A stretch of DNA of 7,977 nt from the NCBI GenBank assembly GCA_964630615.1, contig CAZVVG010000030.1, forward strand, positions 1-7,977, in the 5' to 3' direction. Position numbers and translations under genes: made by a program. Shown here one piece after another: positions 1 to 4,691 of this stretch. This DNA is from CAZVVG01 sp964630615. GTDB taxonomy: Bacteria; Patescibacteriota; Minisyncoccia; Moranbacterales; UBA2206. A model generated the notes under the pieces. The model searched no databases. It was not told the DNA's origin and worked only from the letters and a program-made list of their open reading frames with translations. Position 1 is the first letter of the stretch. Each line of letters opens with the position of its first letter.

Positions 1-34
1 AAAAAATGCCTAGTCGCGCTTGGCGCGACTAGGC
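1..34 (-). terminator. Strong rho-independent terminator of the two-gene cassette
   Basis: A perfect 12-bp stem (8-19 with 23-34) closes on a 3-nt loop. On the minus strand it is followed by one A and then six T, the layout of an intrinsic terminator. It lies 20 bases past the stop of the small gene at 55-282, so it should end the transcript of the cassette read from the promoter near 880. The core around the loop resembles the palindrome at 7940-7957. Confidence 0.85.
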
Positions 35-54
35 GGAGGTGAAAATGAGTCCAA

Positions 55-282
55 TTATTTGGACGAAACAAACCGGGCATTCTCGGGAAAGATCTTCCCG
101 ATGAAAAAAGACACGTCAGAATGAGAAACCAGCCGATCCGGCAGACTGATCGTCAACAAAGAGCTTCTTTCGTTATCGGTTTTTTTCACGTTGGTTAACG
201 ATCCCTTGGGAAGCCGGCCTTTGGAAATTTTTTCCCGGACTTCTTCTGGGGATTGGTTGATAAAAAACTGCAATTCTTTCAT
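55..282 (-). CDS. Small protein of unknown function, 75 aa
   Basis: I do not recognise this protein. It is soluble and mixed in charge, with no signal peptide or membrane segment. It begins MKELQFFINQSPEE, probably a short beta strand followed by a helix. A basic stretch follows (residues 19-34), and then a part rich in Ser, Leu and Phe. The start is well fixed: an AGGAGG site lies 8 bases upstream on the minus strand. The gene sits 41 bases after the unknown gene at 324-782 and just before a strong terminator, so the two are probably cotranscribed. Residues 2-14 resemble residues 43-55 of that neighbour (KELQFFINQSPEE against KELEFFISQQSEE), which suggests shared ancestry or a shared binding motif. 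A toxin/antitoxin-like or other two-component unit is possible, but nothing in the sequence proves it. I am sure that it is a gene and have no function to offer. Confidence 0.78.
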   Translation of the reverse strand: MKELQFFINQSPEEVREKISKGRLPKGSLTNVKKTDNERSSLLTISLPDRLVSHSDVSFFIGKIFPENARFVSSK

Positions 283-290
283 TCGTTTTT

Positions 291-298
291 CCTCCTTT
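291..298 (-). promoter_or_regulatory. Strong Shine-Dalgarno site for the 75-aa gene
   Basis: On the minus strand AAAGGAGG lies 8 bases before the ATG at 282. It fixes the start of a gene that would otherwise be short enough to doubt. Most other genes in this window have no such site. Confidence 0.85.
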
Positions 299-323
299 CT
301 TTTTCAGATTTTTTAATTTACTC

Positions 324-782
324 TCAGAACTTGAATTTTTTACTTTCTTTAAGAAGGCCGCGCTCGCCCAACCGATCCCATTCTTCTCGGGCGAATTTTT
401 GGAGGCTTTTTGCCTTCGGATTTAAGGCTAACCTCGCAAAATCTCTCTGAGAAAGAACTTTTTTAATTTCTTTCCAAAGGAATGGACTCAGGCTTGGGAA
501 AATCCCTTCCCACCCTTTAAGATCCTCGGAAAATGCCGAGGACAAATCTTGGCTTAAAATTTTCTCGTAGCTGAAAATCACCTTGGGGCTTAGGCAGCTC
601 CAAAAATTTTGGAGCCATTCTTCGGATTGCTGGGAAATAAAAAACTCCAGTTCCTTTCCTTTTTTTTCAGACTGCTCATTCCAGACTCTGAGAAAAAAAA
701 GAGGACTCTTCTCTATTTCCGCTTTTTCCCGGCTTCCCCAGTCTCGAAAAAATCCAAAAACTAAAACTTTATTTTTTTTCAT
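324..782 (-). CDS. Hypothetical protein, 152 aa, first gene of a two-gene cassette
   Basis: I do not recognise this protein. It is rich in Phe, Trp, Lys, Glu and Ser, has no signal peptide or convincing membrane helix, and looks like a small soluble alpha/beta protein. The N-terminus (residues 4-12, NKVLVFGFF) is a likely buried beta strand. Residues 43-55 (KELEFFISQQSEE) match the N-terminus of the downstream 75-aa protein. The C-terminal third (104-152) is helical and basic. The open frame extends upstream to an ATG at 863, but I chose the ATG at 782 for two reasons. AAGGAGG lies 5 bases upstream of it, and the consensus promoter at 854-882 places the transcript start near 847, downstream of 863. 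The stop is TGA. The gene shares its transcript with the small gene that follows. Existence is nearly certain; function is unknown. Confidence 0.8.
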   Translation of the reverse strand: MKKNKVLVFGFFRDWGSREKAEIEKSPLFFLRVWNEQSEKKGKELEFFISQQSEEWLQNFWSCLSPKVIFSYEKILSQDLSSAFSEDLKGWEGIFPSLSPFLWKEIKKVLSQRDFARLALNPKAKSLQKFAREEWDRLGERGLLKESKKFKF

Positions 783-787
783 AAAAA

Positions 788-797
788 CCTCCTTTTT
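788..797 (-). promoter_or_regulatory. Strong Shine-Dalgarno site deciding the start at 782
   Basis: On the minus strand AAAAAGGAGG ends 5 bases before the ATG at 782. With the promoter at 854-882 it rules out the longer reading from 863. Confidence 0.85.
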
Positions 798-853
798 CTC
801 TCTTGTTTCCGCATTCAAGCCTGGCCAAATTACAAATAAAAAGAACTGCTGGA

Positions 854-882
854 AAACTAGCAAAATAAAGGTTTTTTGTCAA
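854..882 (-). promoter_or_regulatory. Sigma-70-type promoter of the unknown two-gene cassette
   Basis: On the minus strand there is a perfect TTGACA -35 (877-882), a 17-base spacer and TAGTTT as -10 (854-859) preceded by TGC, an extended -10. The transcript would start near 847, leaving a leader of about 65 bases before the ATG at 782. The -10 hexamer matches the consensus at only three positions, but the exact -35, the ideal spacing and the TG element make the whole convincing. Confidence 0.7.
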
Positions 883-973
883 CAAAAGAGTGTCATCTCA
901 AACTTGCCTATCTGTCTCTTGGTGGATTTCAACCTGAATGGAATTATCCAACCCTGACAAATTTCTGCCCCTG

Positions 974-1010
974 AAAAAAACAGCCCTCTTTTTTCTCGGA
1001 AGGCTGTTTT
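974..1010 (-). terminator. Rho-independent terminator after the cupin gene
   Basis: AAAACAGCC (977-985) pairs with GGCTGTTTT (1002-1010) around a 16-base loop. Read on the minus strand it ends in a run of seven T (974-980). It lies about 20 bases after the cupin stop and separates the mscL-cupin unit from the promoter of the left-hand cassette. The stem has A/T flanks on both sides, but there is no plus-strand gene for it to serve. Confidence 0.75.
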
Positions 1011-1031
1011 CATTTTTCTTATTAGGAGATA

Positions 1032-1430
1032 TTATTCCGTTGTCACTCCGTCAAACTCGGCCTCTTGCGCCAGTGCTTCTTCTTTGGTCGCTCGGATAAT
1101 TCCATCTTTATGATGAGCCGGGGAATAGAGGGTGTAAAGTTTCAGTTCTTCGGTTTCCGAAGTGTTGATGATGTTGTGTTGAGCCCCGGCTGGTACCACC
1201 ACAGCGACTCCGTCACTGAGTGCGTATTCATTGCCATCAATGACGCATTTTCCTTCTCCCTTTTCAAAGCGAAAAAATTGGTCGTTGTCCGGGTGGACTT
1301 CCATTCCAATTTCTTCCCCCGGCTTAAGACTCATCAGTACCAATTGGCTGTTCTTTCCAGTGTAAAGCACCTGGCGGAAATTTCCATTTTCCAGAGTAGC
1401 TTTTTCAATGTTAGCACAAAATCCTTTCAT
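1032..1430 (-). CDS. Single-domain cupin protein, 132 aa
   Basis: This is a small cupin, a one-domain beta-barrel metal-binding fold. Both conserved motifs are visible. Motif 1 is E44-x-H46-x4-Q51-x6-G58, where the usual HxH...E is replaced by ExH...Q. Motif 2, G74-x5-P80-x-G82-x2-H85-x3-N89, matches the classic pattern exactly. Likely metal ligands are therefore H46, H85 and possibly E44 or Q51. The family includes isomerases, dioxygenases and sugar-binding proteins, so the substrate cannot be told; it is often annotated simply as a cupin or mannose-6-phosphate isomerase-like protein. The 132-aa length fits a stand-alone domain, and the last 30 residues form an acidic tail. The gene lies 46 bases after mscL with no terminator between, so it probably shares the mscL promoter at 1879-1887. 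No Shine-Dalgarno site precedes the ATG. TAAAAT does lie 7 bases before it, so a leaderless transcript is also conceivable. Confidence 0.9.
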   Translation of the reverse strand: MKGFCANIEKATLENGNFRQVLYTGKNSQLVLMSLKPGEEIGMEVHPDNDQFFRFEKGEGKCVIDGNEYALSDGVAVVVPAGAQHNIINTSETEELKLYTLYSPAHHKDGIIRATKEEALAQEAEFDGVTTE

Positions 1431-1476
1431 AGATTTTATTTTAAAATTTATTAATTAACTTTATTTAATTTTAGGC

Positions 1477-1779
1477 TTAGGCTTTCTTTTTATCCAGTTT
1501 ATCCAATCCGATCATTTTTACTCCAAAATAAACCACCAGAGCAATAACGGTAAAATCAATCAGAACACTAAGAAGATCGCCGTAAAGAATTTCCGCTGAA
1601 CCTAATTTTATGGAGGCGGTCTTAAGTCCGTCCACCGCTCCCAACGCCAAGCCAATAATCGGATTAATAATGTCAGTAACCAGGGCGGTTACGACCTTAG
1701 ACACTGCTCCGCCCAAGATGAAACCGACGGCAAGGCCGATAACCCCCTGTTCGCGGATGAAGCTGAGAAAACCCTTCAT
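1477..1779 (-). CDS. mscL: Large-conductance mechanosensitive channel MscL
   Basis: MscL is a homopentameric inner-membrane channel that opens under membrane tension and releases solutes during hypo-osmotic shock. The amphipathic N-terminal helix (KGFLSFIREQG, residues 2-12) runs into TM1 (about 13-42), with the signature Gly/Ala-rich pore lining GLAVGFILGGAVSKVV and then TDIINPIIG, matching the family's ADIIMP region. A short external loop (about 45-64) leads to TM2 (about 66-90) and a Lys-rich end (LDKLDKKKA). At 100 aa it is short: the Escherichia coli protein has 136 residues, and both the loop and the C-terminal cytoplasmic helix bundle are trimmed here. The pore-forming parts are intact, so a working channel is expected. 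A promoter with a perfect extended -10 lies about 90 bases upstream of the transcript's coding start. No Shine-Dalgarno site is visible. The cupin gene follows in the same direction. Confidence 0.96.
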   Translation of the reverse strand: MKGFLSFIREQGVIGLAVGFILGGAVSKVVTALVTDIINPIIGLALGAVDGLKTASIKLGSAEILYGDLLSVLIDFTVIALVVYFGVKMIGLDKLDKKKA

Positions 1780-1878
1780 ATTTTTAAATTTAATTAATTA
1801 GCTTAGTTTGCGTATTCTTTAGCTGATTGAAAGAAATTTTAATTTTATTTATAAATTATCCTTTCGGCATCCAATTGA

Positions 1879-1887
1879 ATTATAGCA
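1879..1887 (-). promoter_or_regulatory. Extended -10 promoter for mscL and the cupin gene
   Basis: On the minus strand TGC-TATAAT (TATAAT at 1879-1884) is a perfect extended -10 element. The -35 region, which overlaps the end of the patatin gene, is poor, as is usual for extended -10 promoters. The start of transcription would be near 1872, giving mscL a leader of about 93 bases that is A/T rich and holds no clear hairpin. Confidence 0.65.
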
Positions 1888-1903
1888 TATTTTCTCTAAG
1901 AAC

Positions 1904-2722
1904 CTAATCCTGCTCTTTTAACAAGTCTTTAATTCCCTTGAGCATTTTCTCAGCCTCCCTTTCTCCTTCTGCAATCAGTTTTTCTCCGATTTCCTCGGTA
2001 AAAAATTTGGTCCAGCTTCTCAAGCCAAAAAATTCCGAAGGCGGCCGGATTATAACATCCGAATTTTTCAGTGAGTGCTGGGCCAAATGATAACGGATCA
2101 AGTCAAAAGTGCGTCTCACTACTCTAACCATACCCGGTTTTTTCCCGTCAAAATTACCGTTTCTTTTGAAATTATCCAAACTGACGGAAATTACAACGTC
2201 CGCCCCCATTGCCTTAACAATATCATCGGGAACTGGGTTACTGATTCCTCCGTCCACCAAAACTTTATTCTCCCAAATCAGCGGCTGGAAAACTGTCGGT
2301 ACCGCTATGGAGGCGCGCACCGCCGGTACAATATCTCCCTGGGAAAAAATTACCGGTTCGCCGGAAACTAAATCGGTAGCTACGACTTTAAACGGGATTT
2401 GGCAATCGGCAAAGCTGGTGTCATTCAGATATTTTCTGAAATATTTTGCCACCTTTTCTCCTCCGATAAGGCCGCCCCGCCAGCTAGGTTCCAGGAAAGT
2501 AGCTAGTTTTTCCCGTTTATTGCCAATGGTTTCTTTTTCCAATTTTTCCAGATCTTGAAAAAGCGCGTAATGCGCTCCGACCCAGGCTCCCACGCTACAA
2601 CCGGCGATATAATCAATCGGAATCTTGTTTTCTGCCAAAACTTTGAGCACGCCGATATGCGCTAGTCCGCGCACTCCGCCACAACCCAAGGCCAGGCCGA
2701 CTTTTTTTCTTTTCGGAATCAT
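1904..2722 (-). CDS. Patatin-like phospholipase (RssA/NTE type), 272 aa
   Basis: This is a serine lipid acyl hydrolase of the patatin family, expected to cleave fatty acids from phospholipids or related esters with a Ser-Asp dyad. All hallmark elements are present: the Gly-rich oxyanion loop GCGGVRG (13-19), the nucleophile elbow G41-C-S43-V-G45 and the DGG motif (D157-G-G). The conserved block VRASIAVPTVFQPL (135-148) is also there. About 270 residues is the usual size of the bacterial stand-alone form, and there is no signal peptide, so it acts in the cytosol or at the inner face of the membrane. The C-terminal part (230-272) is helical and charged. It lies 13 bases after the DUF1003 gene, so the two are cotranscribed. 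The start follows only a weak purine-rich stretch (GAAGAA). In an organism with little lipid synthesis it could remodel acquired lipids; that is inference. Confidence 0.93.
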   Translation of the reverse strand: MIPKRKKVGLALGCGGVRGLAHIGVLKVLAENKIPIDYIAGCSVGAWVGAHYALFQDLEKLEKETIGNKREKLATFLEPSWRGGLIGGEKVAKYFRKYLNDTSFADCQIPFKVVATDLVSGEPVIFSQGDIVPAVRASIAVPTVFQPLIWENKVLVDGGISNPVPDDIVKAMGADVVISVSLDNFKRNGNFDGKKPGMVRVVRRTFDLIRYHLAQHSLKNSDVIIRPPSEFFGLRSWTKFFTEEIGEKLIAEGEREAEKMLKGIKDLLKEQD

Positions 2723-2735
2723 GATTTCTTCTTTA

Positions 2736-3155
2736 TTATTTCCTTAAGCTTTTCAGCTCTTGGATAATTTTATCCAATTTTTCACTTTCTATCTTTTTGA
2801 GTGCCAGCTGTAACTGTTCAATCTCTTTTTTAGAACTTAAGTTGGTTTTAAAATCCTCCAAGGCTTGAACCCGATCGCGGTCATTTTGGCGGTTCTGAGA
2901 CATCATAATGACTGGAGCCGAATAAGCTGCCTGAACGGAAAATAAGAGATTCAGCAAAATAAAAGGGTACGGATCCCAGTGTGAAATCCAGGCCACCAGA
3001 TTAAATCCCGTCCAAACAAAAACAAAGAAAGTTTGGACAATAATAAACGCCCAGGAGCCCATGCCTCGGGCCACAATATCAGCGACTTTTTGTCCGAAAG
3101 TTAGTTTTTCCCGATGTTTCTCGTGCCAAGAAAGATTGATTTTCTTAAAATCCAT
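2736..3155 (-). CDS. DUF1003 membrane protein, 139 aa
   Basis: This belongs to the DUF1003 family, whose biochemical role is not established. The family signatures are clear: LTFGQKVADIVARGMGSW (18-35) ahead of TM1 (about 36-57), DPYPFILLNL (61-70) opening TM2 (about 62-83), and APVIMMSQNRQ (80-90) at the exit. A C-terminal coiled coil of about 45 residues (95-139, rich in Glu, Lys and Leu) would lie on the same side as the N-terminus, presumably the cytosol. The protein is shorter than many relatives, which carry an extra N-terminal region. It sits between the phosphoesterase and patatin genes and is probably part of the same operon, although 52 bases separate it from the upstream stop. No Shine-Dalgarno site is seen. 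A TTGGAA-N17-TAAAAA pair just before the ATG could give a leaderless transcript, at low confidence. Confidence 0.93.
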   Translation of the reverse strand: MDFKKINLSWHEKHREKLTFGQKVADIVARGMGSWAFIIVQTFFVFVWTGFNLVAWISHWDPYPFILLNLLFSVQAAYSAPVIMMSQNRQNDRDRVQALEDFKTNLSSKKEIEQLQLALKKIESEKLDKIIQELKSLRK

Positions 3156-3207
3156 AGACTTTTTTATTTAAAAATTAATTACTTTCCAATAATTTCCCTA
3201 TCTCTAC

Positions 3208-3888
3208 CTAATACTCCCAGACCTTAATATCCTTCTCGTCAATGGTTATATAGTTGCAGGGCGTATCGGTCCAGCAGCCGGAATTATAATAGCGGACGTT
3301 ATGATTGCTTCGTTCCAACGCCTTATGGGTGTGTCCGCAAAAAACATAATCCGCCTCGTTTTTCTTAGCGTAAAGCAACGCGGAGCGGGCCACTTTTCCC
3401 GATAGCCTTAGCCAACCCTTACTTTTACGCTTAAGATAGTGACTGAATCTTTTTTCTTCGGAATCTATTTTCTGAACAAAATTATAAAACCAAGTAAAGA
3501 GGGAACTGAGCAAGGCGTTATTTATCAGAAAGCGATCGAACTGGTGACCATGAATCGCCAAATATTTCTTTTGTTGGTACTGCCAAGAATAAGCTTCATA
3601 GATTCTGGCATCCATTAAAGGTTGAAAAATGCTCGTCAAGCCTTCGTCATGATTTCCGATTACCCAGCGCACTTTTTTTTCTCGGGAAAGGCTTCCGATA
3701 TAAGAAAGCAATTCTCCGCATTCCGGAGAAAGATTGCGAAAATCCAAACTGTCAAAGACATCGCCCAAAAGAATCAGTTTTCGGAAAGAATAGCTTTTAA
3801 GCATTTCCAAAACTTTTTTTGGCTGACTGACCTCCGAACCTAGATGCAGATCGGAAATAATCAGCGTATGGGTTTTCTTTTTTTCCAT
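3208..3888 (-). CDS. Calcineurin-like metallophosphoesterase, LpxH/COG2908-like, 226 aa
   Basis: This is a two-metal phosphoesterase with all core motifs in order: D13-x-H15 (SDLHLGS), G42-D43 (GDVFD), G78-N79-H80-D81 (GNHDE), H113-x-H115 (HGHQFD) and G185-H186-x-H188 (CGHTH). The expected metal ligands are D13, H15, D43, N79, H113, H186 and H188. The HGHQFD form and the helical, Lys-rich insertion between it and GHTH (about 119-178) resemble the UDP-2,3-diacylglucosamine hydrolase (LpxH) branch. That reaction belongs to lipid A synthesis, for which nothing else here gives evidence, so a different phosphate ester or nucleotide-lipid substrate is more likely. The insertion contains hydrophobic and basic residues that could touch the membrane. 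The gene starts 4 bases after the lipoprotein stop, so the two are surely cotranscribed. It shares its first 15 bases with that gene. There is no signal peptide. Confidence 0.9.
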   Translation of the reverse strand: MEKKKTHTLIISDLHLGSEVSQPKKVLEMLKSYSFRKLILLGDVFDSLDFRNLSPECGELLSYIGSLSREKKVRWVIGNHDEGLTSIFQPLMDARIYEAYSWQYQQKKYLAIHGHQFDRFLINNALLSSLFTWFYNFVQKIDSEEKRFSHYLKRKSKGWLRLSGKVARSALLYAKKNEADYVFCGHTHKALERSNHNVRYYNSGCWTDTPCNYITIDEKDIKVWEY

Positions 3889-3892
3889 TTTT

Positions 3893-4261
3893 TTAGTTAT
3901 AAATCCCCTGTTCGCATTTGCCCTTGGTCATGCCCAGAAATTCCTCGGATTCGCTTGTTCGGTCGGATTGTCCCCAATTGCGGCAAGCGTAACATTCGTT
4001 GGTCTGTTGGATGAGATGGATGCGACCATCCGCTTTAAGCTGATAATAAACGCACACCGGTTCACTGGGGTATTTCTTGCAATCCTTGAGCTTACCCTTG
4101 ACGCTTTTTTCAAAATATTCCGCCGGACATTCCTTATAGGCTATTTCCGGAACTACTACATTAAAATTAATACTGCTGGCATTCTCCTTTCTTTCCTGGC
4201 AACCGGTTAAAATTAAAACCGCTCCCAGCGCCAAAAGCAAAGCATATTTCTTTTTTTCCAT
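3893..4261 (-). CDS. Cys-rich lipoprotein with a Kazal-like cysteine pattern, 122 aa
   Basis: A lipoprotein signal is clear: charged MEKKK, a hydrophobic core (6-18) and the lipobox LTG-C21. The mature protein would be lipid-anchored at Cys21 outside the cytoplasmic membrane. The exported part has six more cysteines (45, 61, 70, 90, 93, 116), enough for three disulfides. Their surroundings recall Kazal-type domains: a Cys, then PVC (68-70), then DG (78-79), TNEC-x-x-C (87-93) and a final GKC (114-116). Kazal domains often inhibit serine proteases. Here the segment between PVC and TNEC is longer than in classic members, so inhibitor activity is unproven. The gene heads the operon with the phosphoesterase (4-base gap), DUF1003 and patatin genes. 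It begins 39 bases after the proline tRNA with no terminator between. No Shine-Dalgarno site is seen; a TATAAA-like stretch lies in the gap. Confidence 0.82.
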   Translation of the reverse strand: MEKKKYALLLALGAVLILTGCQERKENASSINFNVVVPEIAYKECPAEYFEKSVKGKLKDCKKYPSEPVCVYYQLKADGRIHLIQQTNECYACRNWGQSDRTSESEEFLGMTKGKCEQGIYN

Positions 4262-4300
4262 AATGATACTTTTTTTATCTTTATATTTATTTTGCTTATC

Positions 4301-4374
4301 TGGTCGGGGTACTGGGAATCGAACCCAGTCTTCACGAACCCGAATCGTGCGTACTACCGGTATACTATACCCCG
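4301..4374 (-). tRNA. tRNA-Pro (anticodon CGG), CCA encoded
   Basis: The cloverleaf is complete on the minus strand. The acceptor stem CGGGGTA/TACCCCG has C1-G72, as expected for bacterial proline tRNA, followed by A73 and an encoded CCA (4301-4303). The D stem is GTAT/GTAC, the anticodon stem CACGA/TCGTG with loop TTCGGGT, and the T stem CTGGG/CCCAG. The anticodon CGG (4340-4342) reads the proline codon CCG and is followed by the usual G37. The tRNA is 74 nt with CCA. It lies 23 bases downstream of a second proline tRNA with a near-identical acceptor and D arm, so the two are likely duplicates on one transcript. Confidence 0.95.
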
Positions 4375-4397
4375 CGGAAATTCTCCAACTCTCTGGG

Positions 4398-4468
4398 TCG
4401 GGGTGCGGAGAGTCGAACTCCGACTACAAGACCCCCAGCCTTGCGTACTACCGCTATACTACACCCCG
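4398..4468 (-). tRNA. tRNA-Pro (anticodon GGG), CCA not encoded
   Basis: The cloverleaf is complete on the minus strand: acceptor CGGGGTG/CACCCCG, A73, D stem GTAT/GTAC, anticodon stem CAAGG/TCTTG (one G-T pair), loop CTGGGGG, T stem CGGAG/CTCCG. The anticodon GGG (4434-4436) reads CCC and CCU. Bases 32 and 38 are C and G and could pair. After A73 the DNA reads CCC, so the CCA end must be added by the nucleotidyltransferase, unlike its neighbour. It is first in the tandem pair; I see no convincing promoter upstream. No proline tRNA with anticodon UGG is present in this window. Confidence 0.94.
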
Positions 4469-4515
4469 GGGACTAAAAAGCTTAAAAAAACACTGACCTG
4501 CCAAGAGCAAGCTAC

Positions 4516-4596
4516 GGATTTTCTTTCCAAAAATCCTTTATTTTTCTTACCTTTTTCTCTCAATAATCTAATCTTAATTTAAAACAGGATTTTTGG
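4516..4596. repeat. Inverted repeat bracketing an A/T-rich block in the strand-switch region
   Basis: CCAAAAATCC (4527-4536) and GGATTTTTGG (4587-4596) form a perfect 10-bp inverted repeat around 50 bases of very A/T-rich DNA. A third partial copy, GGATTTT (4516-4522), can pair locally with 4530-4536, giving a short hairpin followed by a T-rich stretch. The block lies in the 223-base gap between the divergent tRNA and protein genes, about 26 bases from a perfect DnaA box. It could be a duplex-unwinding element or merely a weak terminator; neither is proven. Confidence 0.45.
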
Positions 4597-4621
4597 CAAA
4601 AGGCTTTTTGAGGCGTCCAAC

Positions 4622-4630
4622 TTATCCACA
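4622..4630 (+). promoter_or_regulatory. Perfect DnaA-box consensus
   Basis: TTATCCACA matches the strong Escherichia coli DnaA-box consensus at all nine positions. It ends 2 bases before the -35 of the rightward promoter. A degraded second copy (TTTTCCACT, two mismatches) lies on the minus strand at 4666-4674, just past the -10. A perfect copy is not expected by chance in 8 kb (about 0.06 for equal base use). I see no cluster of perfect boxes, so it may act as a DnaA-controlled promoter element or as part of an origin. Confidence 0.5.
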
Positions 4631-4632
4631 CC

Positions 4633-4661
4633 TTGTCAGGCCTGGGATAAAATTATATAAT
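4633..4661 (+). promoter_or_regulatory. Near-consensus promoter for the 4692 gene and gtrA-like gene
   Basis: TTGTCA (4633-4638), a 17-base spacer and a perfect TATAAT (4656-4661) form one of the clearest promoters in the window. Transcription should start near 4667-4669, leaving a short leader of about 24 bases. The 8-bp palindrome CAGGCCTG (4637-4644) overlaps the end of the -35, and a DnaA box abuts it upstream; both could be regulatory. Confidence 0.8.
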
Positions 4662-4691
4662 TCATAGTGGAAAACAGAAATCAAAAGAAAA

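Noticed and set aside
783..863. N-terminal extension of the 152-aa protein from the ATG at 863
   Set aside because: That ATG lies between the -35 and -10 of the gene's own promoter, and the ATG at 782 has a strong Shine-Dalgarno site.
883..960. TTGTCAGG...GGATAA stretch on the minus strand resembling the promoter at 4633
   Set aside because: The two elements are only about 6 bases apart, too close to work as a promoter, and no gene needs it.
1490..1508. DnaA-box-like TTATCCAGT and TTATCCAAT
   Set aside because: They have mismatches and fall in the coding end of mscL, where repeated Leu-Asp-Lys codons explain them.
3928..4113. Minus-strand 61-aa frame inside the lipoprotein gene
   Set aside because: It lies wholly inside a gene with a clear lipobox and ordered cysteines, in another frame, and has no start signals.
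4469..4510. Promoter for the proline tRNAs (TTGGCA at 4499-4504 on the minus strand)
   Set aside because: No -10 better than three of six lies at a proper distance, so I do not call it although a promoter must exist nearby.
4263..4582. Two overlapping plus-strand open frames across the proline tRNA region
   Set aside because: They are antisense to two complete tRNA genes; such frames are a well-known false annotation and have no ribosome site or promoter.
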